This document shows positions 12,322-23,011 of a stretch of DNA of 64,000 nt, piece after piece. The notes under the pieces were generated by a model. It saw only the letters and a program-made list of their open reading frames with translations. It was not told the origin of the DNA and searched no databases. Position numbers and translations under genes: made by a program. Each line of letters opens with the position of its first letter. Within the stretch, counting starts at the first letter, position 1. The stretch comes from Phlebopus portentosus (taxonomy: Eukaryota; Basidiomycota; Agaricomycetes; Boletales; Boletinellaceae), in contig JAYXKI010000009.1 of the NCBI GenBank assembly GCA_037892935.1, positions 310,001-374,000 of the forward strand, written 5' to 3'.

Positions 12322-13911
12322 ATGAGCTTGGAAGTTGGTTTAACATCAAAAACTCCTTATCTCGATGCAGTATCAACGTCGCTACCTTCGGTCTTGAGCG
12401 ACCTCTTGATGTCCTTCGACATCTTCACACGCGACAAGCTCGATACCCTTGTCCGGTTCTGCGCGGGCGGCGCTTGTCCTACGCGTATCGCAGGGCATGC
12501 CAACGCGTGGGCGAGCGGCCAATCACGACTGCAGCAGCGTCTGGCTCAGCTAGATCCTTCGGCGTGCGAAAAGCGACCGCGAGCCGACGATGATGAAAAT
12601 GGAGCAGCGGGAGGCTCACTGACGAACGGGAATGGTGTAGCAAACAAAAAGCCAAAATTGGCAGCAACAGCAGAGGACGGTGTGTACGATACGGAACCGC
12701 TATTTACGCTTCATTCGCTCTCAATCACCGCGCCGATACGGAAGAAAGTAGACATATCAATCACATCGGAGGCTATTCGACTCACGAACCCGACAAACGG
12801 GAATCTCGAGGCTCGCATACCTTTATCAATTGTCAAACGCGCTTTTATCGTATCGAATCTCGGCAAAAATAAGAACAAAGAGCAATGGGCTGTGACGCTC
12901 ATCTCTGCAGATACTTATGATAAAAAGGGCGATGCGGCGAGTCAGGCTCAGCTTGCATTCAATGTGGATAAAAGCGTCCCGGGCGGGAAGGACGGGTTTA
13001 AGACCACGGCAGGCGCCGATACTCAACAAGAATTGCATGCGAAGGGTGATGAGACACTACCGCTCTTACAAGCCTTTCTCTCCCACTTGCCTCCGCACAT
13101 TAAGGTGTGCGTTGCTGACAGAGGATCACAAGCCTTCAGGTCGAGCTCTGGACAGCCTTACGTTGATGCCTACCTCGGAGCAAAAGAAGGCGCTTTATGT
13201 TTCTTACCGCAAGGGATATTATGGGCGAATGCACGCCCATGCGAGTTCTACGCACTGGAAGATTTGGCTCCAGACAGCGACACGCCAGGGATGGGCGGTG
13301 TGAAGACGCTAAGCGCAACCGGTCGCACATTCTCCGTTTTTGTACGGCGGAAGGTCCTACGATCTCCAGATGCGGGAGACGAAGAGGCGAGCGACTACGA
13401 CGAGGCCGAGGAGGGAGAAGAAACCGAATTCGCTATGATTGACGGTCGGGAGTCAGAAAATGTCAACGCTTGGATCCGCAAATATCGCAGTCAGTTTGGA
13501 AGACCTCGAGATGTGAAAGGAAAGGGCAAGGCGCGTGCCGACCCACAGGACGAGGAAGTCATGCAACGAAATGACGATAGCGACGCGAGTGATGAAGACT
13601 ATGCTGCACCGAGCGAATCTGATGGTGGAGAGCCATCGAGTGATGATGAGAGCTCTAACGACGATGACAGTACGCAGACTGTTGAAGAAGAAGAGGCGGA
13701 GGGAACCGACGAGGAAGGCGTAAATAATGATGACGAAGACAACGGTGAAGAAGAGGAAGAACTCGATCCGGCAAGACACCCACTCCTTCGACCGGGAGCG
13801 ATGCCGAAAATGAGCAAGGGCGCGATTGAAGCTGCTATTACGATGGTCATTCAAGATGCGTTAGACGAAGAGGACGACGGAGGTGATGAGGAAGTGGACG
13901 AGCTGGAGTAA
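12322..13911 (+). CDS. RTT106: Histone chaperone RTT106-like
   Basis: A single exon of 529 aa. RTT106 binds H3-H4, including K56-acetylated H3, and delivers it to chromatin behind replication forks and during silencing. Layout: an N-terminal helical segment (about 1-80), a basic linker with nuclear-localisation character (NKKPKLA near 110), then tandem PH-like domains. The second contains KEGALCFLPQGILWANARPCEFYALEDLA at about 290-320, typical of Rtt106/Pob3 folds. The C-terminal 150 residues are extremely acidic (runs of E and D), as in other histone chaperones. Length and architecture fit basidiomycete RTT106 proteins. A Pob3 assignment is less likely because the SSRP1 N-terminal domain is missing. 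Confidence 0.82.
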   Translation: MSLEVGLTSKTPYLDAVSTSLPSVLSDLLMSFDIFTRDKLDTLVRFCAGGACPTRIAGHANAWASGQSRLQQRLAQLDPSACEKRPRADDDENGAAGGSLTNGNGVANKKPKLAATAEDGVYDTEPLFTLHSLSITAPIRKKVDISITSEAIRLTNPTNGNLEARIPLSIVKRAFIVSNLGKNKNKEQWAVTLISADTYDKKGDAASQAQLAFNVDKSVPGGKDGFKTTAGADTQQELHAKGDETLPLLQAFLSHLPPHIKVCVADRGSQAFRSSSGQPYVDAYLGAKEGALCFLPQGILWANARPCEFYALEDLAPDSDTPGMGGVKTLSATGRTFSVFVRRKVLRSPDAGDEEASDYDEAEEGEETEFAMIDGRESENVNAWIRKYRSQFGRPRDVKGKGKARADPQDEEVMQRNDDSDASDEDYAAPSESDGGEPSSDDESSNDDDSTQTVEEEEAEGTDEEGVNNDDEDNGEEEEELDPARHPLLRPGAMPKMSKGAIEAAITMVIQDALDEEDDGGDEEVDELE

Positions 13912-14087
13912 AGGGAGCATAATACCATTTTTGATTTGCAATTTGGTTTGTGAGGTTACTTGTAATTATTACAAATAGGTGGGGGATGGCATGGCACGAG
14001 AATAAATGGTATATCCATAGGACTCATCGGGCATCTAGAAGACATCCAACAACGATACAATAGCTACATAAACATTCGTCCAAAATC

Positions 14088-15278
14088 CTACACCAATGGC
14101 CTCAGCGTCTCAATAACCGCCGCCCGCGTGCGCGCACGCACGTCCAGCAACTTCACATGCAGCTGCAAAGTCCCGGCAATGAACCCCCGCGCCGTAATAA
14201 TAAACAACAGCTCGTCACCCCACAGAACGAACTCGTTCCTGTCACACCACTCTCCCCTCGCTGGAGACTCCTCAAAGGGCGAAGGGAACGCGGAGTCAAA
14301 TATTCTTTCAGCTTCGCGTTCGTCCGCCTGCGAACCTGCACCAATGAATGCTGGCGCGCGTCGCATACGCCACCAATGCGCGAAATGCTCGAAACGCAGT
14401 CGGGTGTCGTTGATGTGGAGATGAGAGTCAGGGAAGACGGAGACGATAAGTGAGGTGGGATCTGATTCGCAGAATTCGAATGCGCTGTAAGGTTGACGCT
14501 CGAGTTGGTCCTTTATTGAGGAAGAGAGACAGAGGCGATAGGAGACAGTTGTGTCGTTAAGGTCCGGTCGGCCGTTTTTGTCCAGATCTCTGTTGCCTAC
14601 GAGCCTGTGTGAATACAAGTAAAATCAGTAACAATGCTGATGCAATGATCTGTGCGTTGCTGCCAAAGGAACGGGAAATCGTACTTACTTGAGTGCAAGA
14701 TTCCGAGCAAAAATAATCACGGGTTTTACAACAGAACCACCGTCGAAGGAGCAAAGCCCAGAAGTCGTATAGCTAACGCTCTCAGGGAAATTTCCCTGCA
14801 GGACATCCTCGAACCTCACGACACGTCCCGAGAACCCCGTCCACGCAAGATCTATGTTAGGCTGACGTGGCATCGTGAGCTGGACATGTAGTCGAGACAA
14901 GCCATAAAACGCAGCGTCCTCAGCGAGGTTGCGCAACGCAGTCTGCGAGTCCATCGTCCGTGGCAAAGCGCGCTCTGGTAGAGGGAGGATAGTGTACCCA
15001 CTCAGATATTCTACGATGATTGCGAATAAGTCTGGGTTGCGGTCAACATAGATCGTTGTGTGGCCCGATTCCGCAAAGTCGCCGAAGAAGATAGCGGTGA
15101 AGTAATTTGGACTGGCGGAGAGTCAGCCCGTCGCGTATGAGATGAGTCGGTGCACTTACGCATCGAACTCCATTTGACTGCGCCGAAGCGTGAATTCTTC
15201 ATCACGCACAAATATAATATATTCTTGAGGTCGTGTCTTTGGGGCCGTCAAAGCAGATTGCATAGGAGAATCCGACAT
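14088..15278 (-). CDS. BTB/POZ (KCTD/T1-type) domain protein
   Basis: Three exons (15160-15278, 14689-15111, 14088-14604) encode 352 aa. Residues about 20-110 form a BTB fold of the potassium-channel-tetramerisation type: YIIFVRDEEFTLRRSQMEF, then NYFTAIFFGDFAES, TIYVDRNPDLFAIIVEYLSGY, and a closing helix with NLAEDAAFYGLSRL. Such domains tetra- or pentamerise, and many act as cullin-3 substrate adaptors. The remaining 240 residues have no domain I recognise; they are conserved-looking, with two WW-containing stretches. The gene is divergent from the mitochondrial RNA polymerase gene. Its substrate cannot be inferred. Confidence 0.8.
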
Positions 15279-15845
15279 GGATAAGAACTTCCGATAGAAG
15301 AGCAGATGCGTGAAAGGCTCGTCAAAATGTTAGAAGATCGAGTTTAAAACAAATAAGGTCCCCAAGAGCTCTTGACAGTAAGTCTCGAGGCACGGGGCGC
15401 CAATGTGTCGTGATAAGCAGAGACAGACAGGAGACCAGACCAGACAATAAGGAATCATCAATCAATGAAATCGGTGAATCTGAGAACGGACTCATTAGTT
15501 CATTTCACTTCACAGAAGAATACAACACCTGCCATCTATACTCACCTCGAAAATAATTTATGGTAATCTTATTCTGTTGTTCAAGGATCAGTACTGTACT
15601 GTAGGAAAAGCATAGGAAAATCTGTAGATGGAAGTCGTATTCAGACCCGCCACTACTACGTAGTAGTAAGTCTGTAGTAACCCCGGGCCAGACAGCTGTC
15701 GATCATGAGATTTGATCGACGCTCACGTATTGATCGACGTTCCCAAAAGCGGGCCTTACTTCAGCATAGTTTTTTCTGTCTTTCCGCTGTGCAGCAACGA
15801 CTTTCATCCTCCCTCCTTCCTCGTCGTTGCAACGTACAAAATATC
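15279..15845. promoter_or_regulatory. Divergent promoter region (BTB gene / RPO41)
   Basis: The 567-bp space between the two start codons. It includes a 16-bp perfect palindrome at 15652-15667 and two copies of TTGATCGACG near 15712 and 15729. An in-frame ATG at 15705 could extend RPO41, but the ATG at 15846 gives a classical presequence. Confidence 0.5.
15652..15667. repeat. 16-bp perfect palindrome
   Basis: ACTACTACGTAGTAGT reads identically on both strands and lies 179 bp upstream of the RPO41 start. It could be a dimeric transcription-factor site; no known factor is assigned. Confidence 0.6.
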
Positions 15846-18800
15846 ATGATTCCATTGTCGCGACGGTCAACGTCGAGGAAGCTCGGGACGACTTTGCTGT
15901 CATGTTCCCGCCAGGCGCTTCCTCGTCCTGCTCGTCTCTATTCCACTCCTTCAAAACCCGTCCATGCGCCCGCGTTGGCGACGGTCACCAAGCCTCCGTC
16001 AGAGGATTACGCTGTGCACATGAACAGCCGCCAGGTAGCGGCCAGTTCATTTAATGGCAGCACCTTGTCGGAAGGAATAGACGACTTCTTGCAACGCAAG
16101 CTGCCATTTACGATTCTGCCTGCTCCAATCCCAACCGACTCGTCGTCTCCTCTGAACGACTTTGTATTCCCCAGCTCTCCTGTCCAGGAGTCACTCACCA
16201 TCATCGATGCGTGTCTTCATGGATGCTACGATGTGCCCCGTGCACAATACATTTTCGATCAACTTCGCAGCACCAGTCAGGGCGAGGCGGTCTTGGAACC
16301 TCGCATCTTCAATCTTTTTCTTGAGGTTTACTTGGAAATGGCCCTCGATAGAGACTTCGACTCTAGAGATGAATGGATGGAAAGGGCTTGGCAACTGTAT
16401 GCTGGAATGGAAAACCAATGGGAAGCTGCTGCACCGAATGCTGGAACATATGCGATTATGCTGAAAACTTGGCTGAGGTATAGCTTTCTAGCATGCCCTT
16501 CTTTTTAGTTACTTATACAGTTTATGTAGGAGATCAATTATGAAATTTCCTCCGGACGTTCCTTCCGAACGATCGCCTGACGACCTTTTACTGGCCATGT
16601 TGGATCGAAAAATTAGCCCTGTCCAGGTCGTCGCAGACCGGTTACTGTCTTCCACCGATTCTGCAGAAATCATTCAGCACCTTTGCCGCGCTGCCGCGAA
16701 GATGAACATGCATAATGTCATTAGCGATCTAGGTCAAGCGCAGGAAATTGCTGATCCTCTCGCGGACGTTCCTGAAGTGATGCCGGTCAAAGTGGTCAAG
16801 GTATGTCTCTTCCTGCTAGATGTCTGACTGAGACGCTCAGGCATGTCTTCATTAGCATATCGACTTGCCGATCGCAAAAGACATTCCTCAGAAGGCCCTG
16901 GATGCACTTGAGCGGTCCGCGGAGACTGTAGATGTTACCGAAGAAACGCCATTCAATATTGCCAATCTTCGGAAACATTTAGCCGAAGTAGCTTATGCGC
17001 AGAGAGTATTACCCGACGACATGGCAGCACGACAGAAGCTGTTGGAAGCATCCGTGTATGATCTCGCCGTAGAACGTCTTCGTCACGAGTCACTTAAGTT
17101 GGATGAAGTCGGCGTCGGCAAGGAACAGAAACTCCTCTCTGCGTATTTACAGAAATGGATGTTTGACTGGCACGAGAAGCTGACAAGAAGACTGACAGCG
17201 GAAATCGCTGAAGTGGTCTCAGAAGAGGCTCGCATTGGTATGTAATCGCTATTCCTTGATTGAGCCATCTTGATTAACGTGTTTTTTAAGCTCCTAGCAA
17301 AAGAGATACCGGTAAATCTGCGAGACTTGGGCCATTCTTGTCGCTTCTCAAGCCATCAAAACTTTCGCTCATCACTATCCTCGAGCTCATGCTTCTCCAA
17401 GGAACGGGAGGCGTAACAGAGGGTATGAAAACGGCGCGTGCTCTTCTTACAGTCGGGAAAGCAGTCGAAATGGAGTACAAAGCTGAAGTGCTCAAGAAAA
17501 ACAATATCCAAATTCCATCTGTTTCTGGTCGTCCAATGGAGTCAGGCTTTTTCACAAGGCGTGCTTATCAGGACTTAAAAGAGTGGCGCAAGTCTGCCGT
17601 GGACTTTTGGGAAGGAAATCAGGAGTGGACCGCTGAGTGGACGCACGCCGTTCGAGCTCGTGTCGGAAGCTTCATGGTTGATTGTTTGATGGACGTCGCA
17701 ATGGTAACTCGAACCGCCACTGACCCACGAACGGGAGAGGAAATGTAAGTGACTGTTTTTTGGTGGCTATTCCTGCAGTGCTGACTAGATGGGGATATAG
17801 AACTGAGGATCAGCCTGCTTTCTACCACACTTACGAGTATCTTCGAGGACAGAAGCTTGGTGTGATACGTCTCAACCCCGTTGTTGCCGAACGGCTTCAA
17901 AAGGATGATATACGAGCTACACTGCACCCTCGACACTTGCCAATGTTAATTAAGCCGAAAGCCTGGATCAGTCATGATGAAGGAGGTTACATATACAACA
18001 AGAGTACGTTTAACAATATGAAATCCCGGTTTTCCACTAACAATTTTATGTCTCGCAGATTCTGTTATGCGAATTAAGGACACCCAAGAGCAACTGACAT
18101 ACCTTCGCTTTGCATCCGCAGCGGGTCATATGGAGCATGTATATGCAGGTTTAGACGTACTTAGCAGTACTCCTTGGATAATCAATCGCGATGTTTTCGA
18201 CATCGTCCTACAGGTTTGGAATTCGGGCGAGAAGTTCGTCAAAATTCCGGAAGCAGTCTATTCGGAACCAGAGCCAACAAAACCCGATGATTACGACACG
18301 AATGCCGAATCTAAAGTGAAGCATTTATTGGCTTGGAAACGGTGGCATACAGTGAAGGCAAACTGCCATTCGCACCGATGCAGCGTCAATTACAAGGTCG
18401 AAATTGCTCGCGCAGTAAGTTGCAGTCGATCACCTTTTCTCTTGAAGCTCGTAGCTTATGGATTGCAATAAATCTGCAGTTCCTTGCCGATAAGTTTTAC
18501 TTCCCTCACAACGTCGATTTCCGAGGACGCGCTTATCCCATCCCTCCCCACCTGAACCACATTGGGGATGATTTGAGCCGAGGACTCCTGAAATTCGCGG
18601 AGAAGAAACCCTTGGGTGCCAGTGGACTACGCTGGCTCAGAATTCACTTGGCTAACCTGTTTGGATTCGACAAGGGCAGCTTTGAAGAACGGGTGCAATT
18701 TGTGCAGGACCACATGGCGGATATTTACGACAGTGCAGAGAAACCACTTGAAGGTAACAGGTGGTGGACGAAGGCCGACGATCCGTGGCAATGTTTGGCA

Positions 18801-20420
18801 GCTTGCAAGGAGTTACACAATGCACTGGAGTCGGGCGATCCGGAAGCGTACGAGACGAATCTGCCTGTGCATCAGGACGGGACGTGCAACGGTTTGCAGC
18901 ATTATGCTGCGCTTGGGGGCGATGCGATGGGGGCGCGGCAGGTGAACTTGGATATCGCTGACCGACCTGCGGACGTCTATTCTCACGTCGCGGACATGGT
19001 GGACCGAATGATTCAAGAGGATGTGAACAATGGTCATAAACAGGCGCAATTGCTTCACGGGAAGATCTCACGTAAAGTCGTCAAGCAGACGGTGATGACA
19101 ACTGTGTATGGTGTCACCTTTATTGGAGCGCGAGAGCAAATCGCGAAGCAGCTGAAGGACCGTGGGGACATTGAAGCTCATGAGATCTGGTTTTGCTCAT
19201 CCTATCTTGCGAAAGTTGTTATGGCTAGCATCGGAGATTTGTTCTCCGGAGCGAAGGCTATTCAGAACTGGCTTACGATCTCCGCGCGGTTGGTTGCAAA
19301 GTCGATTCCAAGAGAGCGGATCGAGACAGCGATAGAGGAGTACGGCCAGAAGCTGAAGAGGCAGATGAAGAATGCTGGGAAGAAGGACATACCGGAAGGG
19401 AAAACAGCCCAGGCTTTGCCACTGTCGCGGCTGCCAAAGGAGCAGATGACGAGCGTCGTTTGGACCACTCCTCTTGGTCTCCCGATCGTCCAACCTTACC
19501 GGAAGACGAAGCGAAAGCAAGTTATGACGAGCATCCAGACGGTGTTCATCAGCGATCCGAATGCTCCTTCTGAGGTCAACACTGCGAAACAAGCAACTGC
19601 ATTCCCGCCAAACTTCATTCATTCCCTCGATGCAACACACATGATGTTGACGGCACTCGAATGCAATAAGGCCGGCCTGACTTTTGCGAGTGTCCACGAC
19701 TCCTATTGGACACATGCAGGGTCCATTAACAGGATGAACGAGATCATTCGCGATACGTTCATCGCACTGCACTCGTCCGACGTTTTGCAGAGGCTTCGGG
19801 AGGAGTTCATTGATCGGTACAAGGATTATCAGATTCCTCTTATCAGTCTGAGAACCCCGAGCATACAAAAGCAGATGCAGAAGACTCAGGCACAGCTGAT
19901 GGAATTGGGTGTGAGAGGTGGTGAGAAGAGGCCGGACGAGGCCGCGAGCGCTGAGAACGCTGAGGAACTGCTGGCGCAGGTTCGAGCTGAGGTGATCGAT
20001 GCCGCTGGGGAAACCTCGAACGAGGAGCTCGACGAATCGATGGACGCAACTTTCGGTGCTGAAGCTTCTTTATCAGACGCACCGGAGGACATGTCTGTCG
20101 ATCCAAACAACATCCCCGGCGAAATGGCCGCTCTCCTTGCCAAGGCGAACGAAAAGGGGATCGAGGTTCACGAGAGTGACGAGGGGAAAAGATACAAGCG
20201 ACGATCGAAGGAGGAGGTCGCTGCTGATAAACTCGCCAAGGAGAAGAAGAAGGAAGAGAGGGAGATGTTAAGGGAGCAGCAGAAAGAGATGACTGTGAAT
20301 AAGGTTCAGGAGACCTTTGTAACTCGGTTCGTCAACCTCGTGGATGTCATCCCCCCGCTCCCGAAGAAGGGCGAGTTCGACGTGAATAAGATCAAGAACA
20401 GCTTGTATTTCTTCTCGTAG
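15846..20420 (+). CDS. RPO41: Mitochondrial DNA-directed RNA polymerase
   Basis: Seven exons (15846-16477, 16530-16800, 16856-17237, 17291-17744, 17801-18003, 18059-18414, 18480-20420) encode about 1412 aa. This is the single-subunit, T7-like polymerase that transcribes the mitochondrial genome. The start MIPLSRRSTSRKLG with RRSTSRK, SRQ and RLYST is an Arg/Ser-rich presequence with a likely processing site near residue 35. The catalytic half has DFRGRAYP (about 779), the first metal Asp in HQDGTCNGLQHY (about 899), the fingers O-helix region VVKQTVMTTVYGVTFIG, and the second metal Asp in VHDSYWTHA (about 1173). The C-terminus ends KIKNSLYFFS, like other Rpo41 proteins. A charged, probably disordered insertion of about 150 residues (TSNEELDES through a K/E-rich coiled stretch) lies before it, making the protein somewhat long. 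Confidence 0.95.
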
Positions 20421-21274
20421 AAGCACTCTGGTCGGGCTTCTGACATCTCTATTCTTGCATGGTCTTGGTCGGAGCGGGTTAGCATGTCGACATTCACACT
20501 CAAACTACATGACAATTGCACTTTATTGTCTCATGCCGTTATCACGCACCATTTCACTCATATCTTTCCAAAAATTCTTTACATTCCTCACACCTCACGT
20601 CCTCTCACTCGCAAATCAACTCACCATCGTCACCTAACAACGTACTTGCGCCCTTTACCTTCTCGTATGTTTATTACATCCTTGCATATTACTTTCGTCC
20701 CGGTCCCGGTATGCCCCTCGTACGTACAGTATATATAATTTAAAAGGTATAGATTAGATGATATCAAATTCAGTCCAACCCAATATTAAAATGAGATGCA
20801 TGACGCCGAAGCCTCAAGCGGAACTGGTAACTTAGACGTCGATATAACACTCAACAAAAAAATATTTGCTCGCGCTGATCGATTTATTTCGTAAAGACGT
20901 GGTCCCGGGCTTGTGATAGACTCCCGTCTTTTGGAATTGTCCTCTTCACAAGGCGTGAAGTTTCTCACGGGCAAGATAATCGGGTTGTAAATTGAAAAAT
21001 TTATTTGCCTCACACATGTCCATATGTATGCATAAGCTTCATTGAACTTGAGCAAGACACGATGCAATTGATGCGATTTCAAGAAAAGAGACAAATGAAA
21101 TACATGACGAGCATGACATTTGCTGCATGGATGAGAAAACTGCTGAGCTAGGTGAATCAAAGCAAAGATTGTCAATGCGCAAAACCAGAAGGAAGAAAGG
21201 AGGAAAGGAAAGGAAAGATGCTTACAACTAATGTTTTCATGAAGACGCCAGAAGCATCGCCCCATCCATCGCAT
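20421..21274. other. Convergent intergenic region
   Basis: Shared 3' region of RPO41 (plus) and the ATPase-inhibitor gene (minus). AT-rich; a long antisense open frame at 20786-21274 has no domain and mirrors the inhibitor 3' region. No RNA gene or repeat recognised. Confidence 0.4.
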
Positions 21275-21762
21275 TCACTCCTTTCCGTTTGATACTTGCT
21301 CGAGCTTCTCTGCGTGCTCCTTCTCGAGACTCTCTAGCTCAGCTCTCTTCTTCTCGATCTGTTGCAGAGGTTGTCAGCTCAGTCCGATGTGTTAAGAAAC
21401 ACAGATGGGAAAATAGGAAATAACACTGACATCTGCGCGGAGCCTCTTCAATTGTTCCATCTCGTGTTGCTTAACGAATTGATCTATGAATCGGAAGTCA
21501 ATGCATCAGGTCCAACTGCTCCTAGTTCCGTAACAGTACCTTCATGCGCTCTTTCCTTCTTCCTACAGAAAGCACCATCAGTCGGCGCAACGAAGCGGAT
21601 GAAAAAAGTGTATACTTACGAGAACTCCTTGGACTGCGCGACGGCACCCTCGTTGTAGACGTAAGTCATCGAGCGTGTAAACTGGGGTGTTGCCGCCATA
21701 CGCGCAAAGGACGACGCCTGTGCGCCACGACGAATTGATGACGCAGTACGAGACGAAAGCAT
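21275..21762 (-). CDS. INH1: Mitochondrial F1-ATPase inhibitor (IF1/INH1-like)
   Basis: Four exons (21620-21762, 21540-21562, 21431-21483, 21275-21358) encode about 100 aa. IF1 proteins bind F1 when the matrix acidifies and block ATP hydrolysis. The first 30 residues (MLSSRTASSIRRGAQASSFARM) form a mitochondrial presequence. The core YVYNEGAVAQSKEFS followed by KKERAHEDQFVKQHE is the inhibitory helix signature, and the C-terminal RADIEKKRAELESLEKEH is a coiled coil for dimerisation. A 23-nt exon is present. The ATG at 21762 is chosen because the upstream in-frame residues are His-rich and lie in the putative 5' leader. The gene is head-to-head with ATP synthase subunit h, 258 bp apart, suggesting shared control. 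Confidence 0.88.
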
Positions 21763-22020
21763 TGTATTCGTGTTGTTGTGGTCAGTGGAAGAGATGAGTA
21801 GATAGAGATGAGCACCCCAACCGCGGTGAGAGTGCTGTGGATGATGGTATGTATGGCTTGTCAACTCGGCAGGACCCAGATGTTACTCAGACGGAGCCTA
21901 TCGGATAAGAACGTGACCTGTGATGGATTACGGCATACCTCGTCACATCTCCTCGTGACTGGCCAACTTTCTCGCGCTCAAGCAACTCTCCGTTAACAGC
22001 GACGACGACGGCCAGCAGCC
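21763..22020. promoter_or_regulatory. Bidirectional promoter, INH1 / ATP14
   Basis: The 258 bp between the two start codons must serve both ATP-synthase genes. It includes CCAAC-type motifs on the plus strand (CCCCAACCGCGG near 21812, GGCCAAC near 21960) but no exact CCAAT box and no obvious TATA box. Co-regulation is an inference from geometry. Confidence 0.6.
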
Positions 22021-22671
22021 ATGTCTGCCATCCTCAGAGGCTCATCCCGCATCGTACGTATATCAATTCATTACCGCGTTCTTGAATGCTCATTCAGTCG
22101 TCGGTCATCGTGGATGCATTTGACTTACTCTTAGGCCCGTCACGTCGCACCTTCTTCTCGCCGTCATTTCGCGAGCTCGTCCGCTGCGCGTAAAGGTCCG
22201 TATCTCCTATCGTCCAGCACATGATCCTAGTCAAGGTCTTGTGAACTGATACGAGGCTGTGGTCGTTCCCATTTTGACACAGATATCGTGCAAGAGCTGT
22301 ACCTCCAAGAGCTCAGAACCTACAAGCCTCCGCTAGCAGTGCGTTCCAGTTCCATCCGTTCTCTCCACAGTTCCTTACTAATTCCATATCCTTCGCATCC
22401 GAAATACTTTCGTGCACAGCCAAAAGATGCACACGTAGGCGTCGTGAAGCCCCTCTCCATCCCTCCGGCGCCGCAACCTCCTTCTCCACCTTCGGACCTT
22501 GCTTCCGAGCTCGCAGCATACGACGCGCAGGAGCCCACCCTCGCGGCTAGCTCTCCAGCAAAAGCAGCTACTTCCGCGAGCTTGGATCTCGCAGACGACT
22601 CTGGTTCGGGCGCGAAGGAGTTCCTAGCGTTTTTGGAGGCCGATCTGCCCAAGCATGAAGCGCATCATTAA
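22021..22671 (+). CDS. ATP14: Mitochondrial ATP synthase subunit h
   Basis: Four exons (22021-22053, 22135-22195, 22283-22338, 22420-22671) encode 133 aa. Subunit h is a small peripheral-stalk protein of fungal F1Fo ATP synthase and is required for assembly. The N-terminus MSAILRGSSRIARHVAPSSRR continues into a Ser/Ala/Arg presequence. The mature start DIVQELYLQELRTYKPP is the family signature (D-x-VQ-x-LYL-x-EL-x-x-YKPP). The rest is Pro/Ala-rich and acidic, ending EFLAFLEADLPKHEAHH. The Ala/Pro-rich C-terminal half is variable in the family. Small exons and intron phases are consistent throughout. Confidence 0.85.
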
Positions 22672-23011
22672 TGAGGGAACTGGACGATGGGTTTCCGAGG
22701 TTGTTGTGCCTTCTTTCCGTGCTTGCTAACCTGGTTCGGATCCATGGTAGATGCGGGGTGTAATCCAGAACCTGAATAGAATTTGCGCCGCTAAGCGGCT
22801 CTTTTCCCTCGTTATGCTTCAATCAAACCGGAAAAAGATCGAAATCCTTCCATGCGTAGGTCAAATGTTAAACAGTACAAGAGTGATATTCTACAGCCTT
22901 CCATAAGGACACAGCACAATGCCAACATAATTTTACATGCAATACGAGTACACACAGCAAAGTCAGGATGGAAACCAGTTCATCAAGACCGCTATTCTCC
23001 CAAAAGAAAAA
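22672..23011. other. Convergent intergenic region
   Basis: Shared 3' region of ATP14 (plus) and the BBC1-like gene (minus). No gene or repeat seen. Confidence 0.4.

Noticed and set aside
19197..19868. Long antisense frame inside RPO41
   Set aside because: It mirrors a conserved coding exon and has no domain of its own.
20786..21274. Antisense frame of 162 codons downstream of the ATPase inhibitor
   Set aside because: Lies in a convergent 3' region and has no recognisable features.
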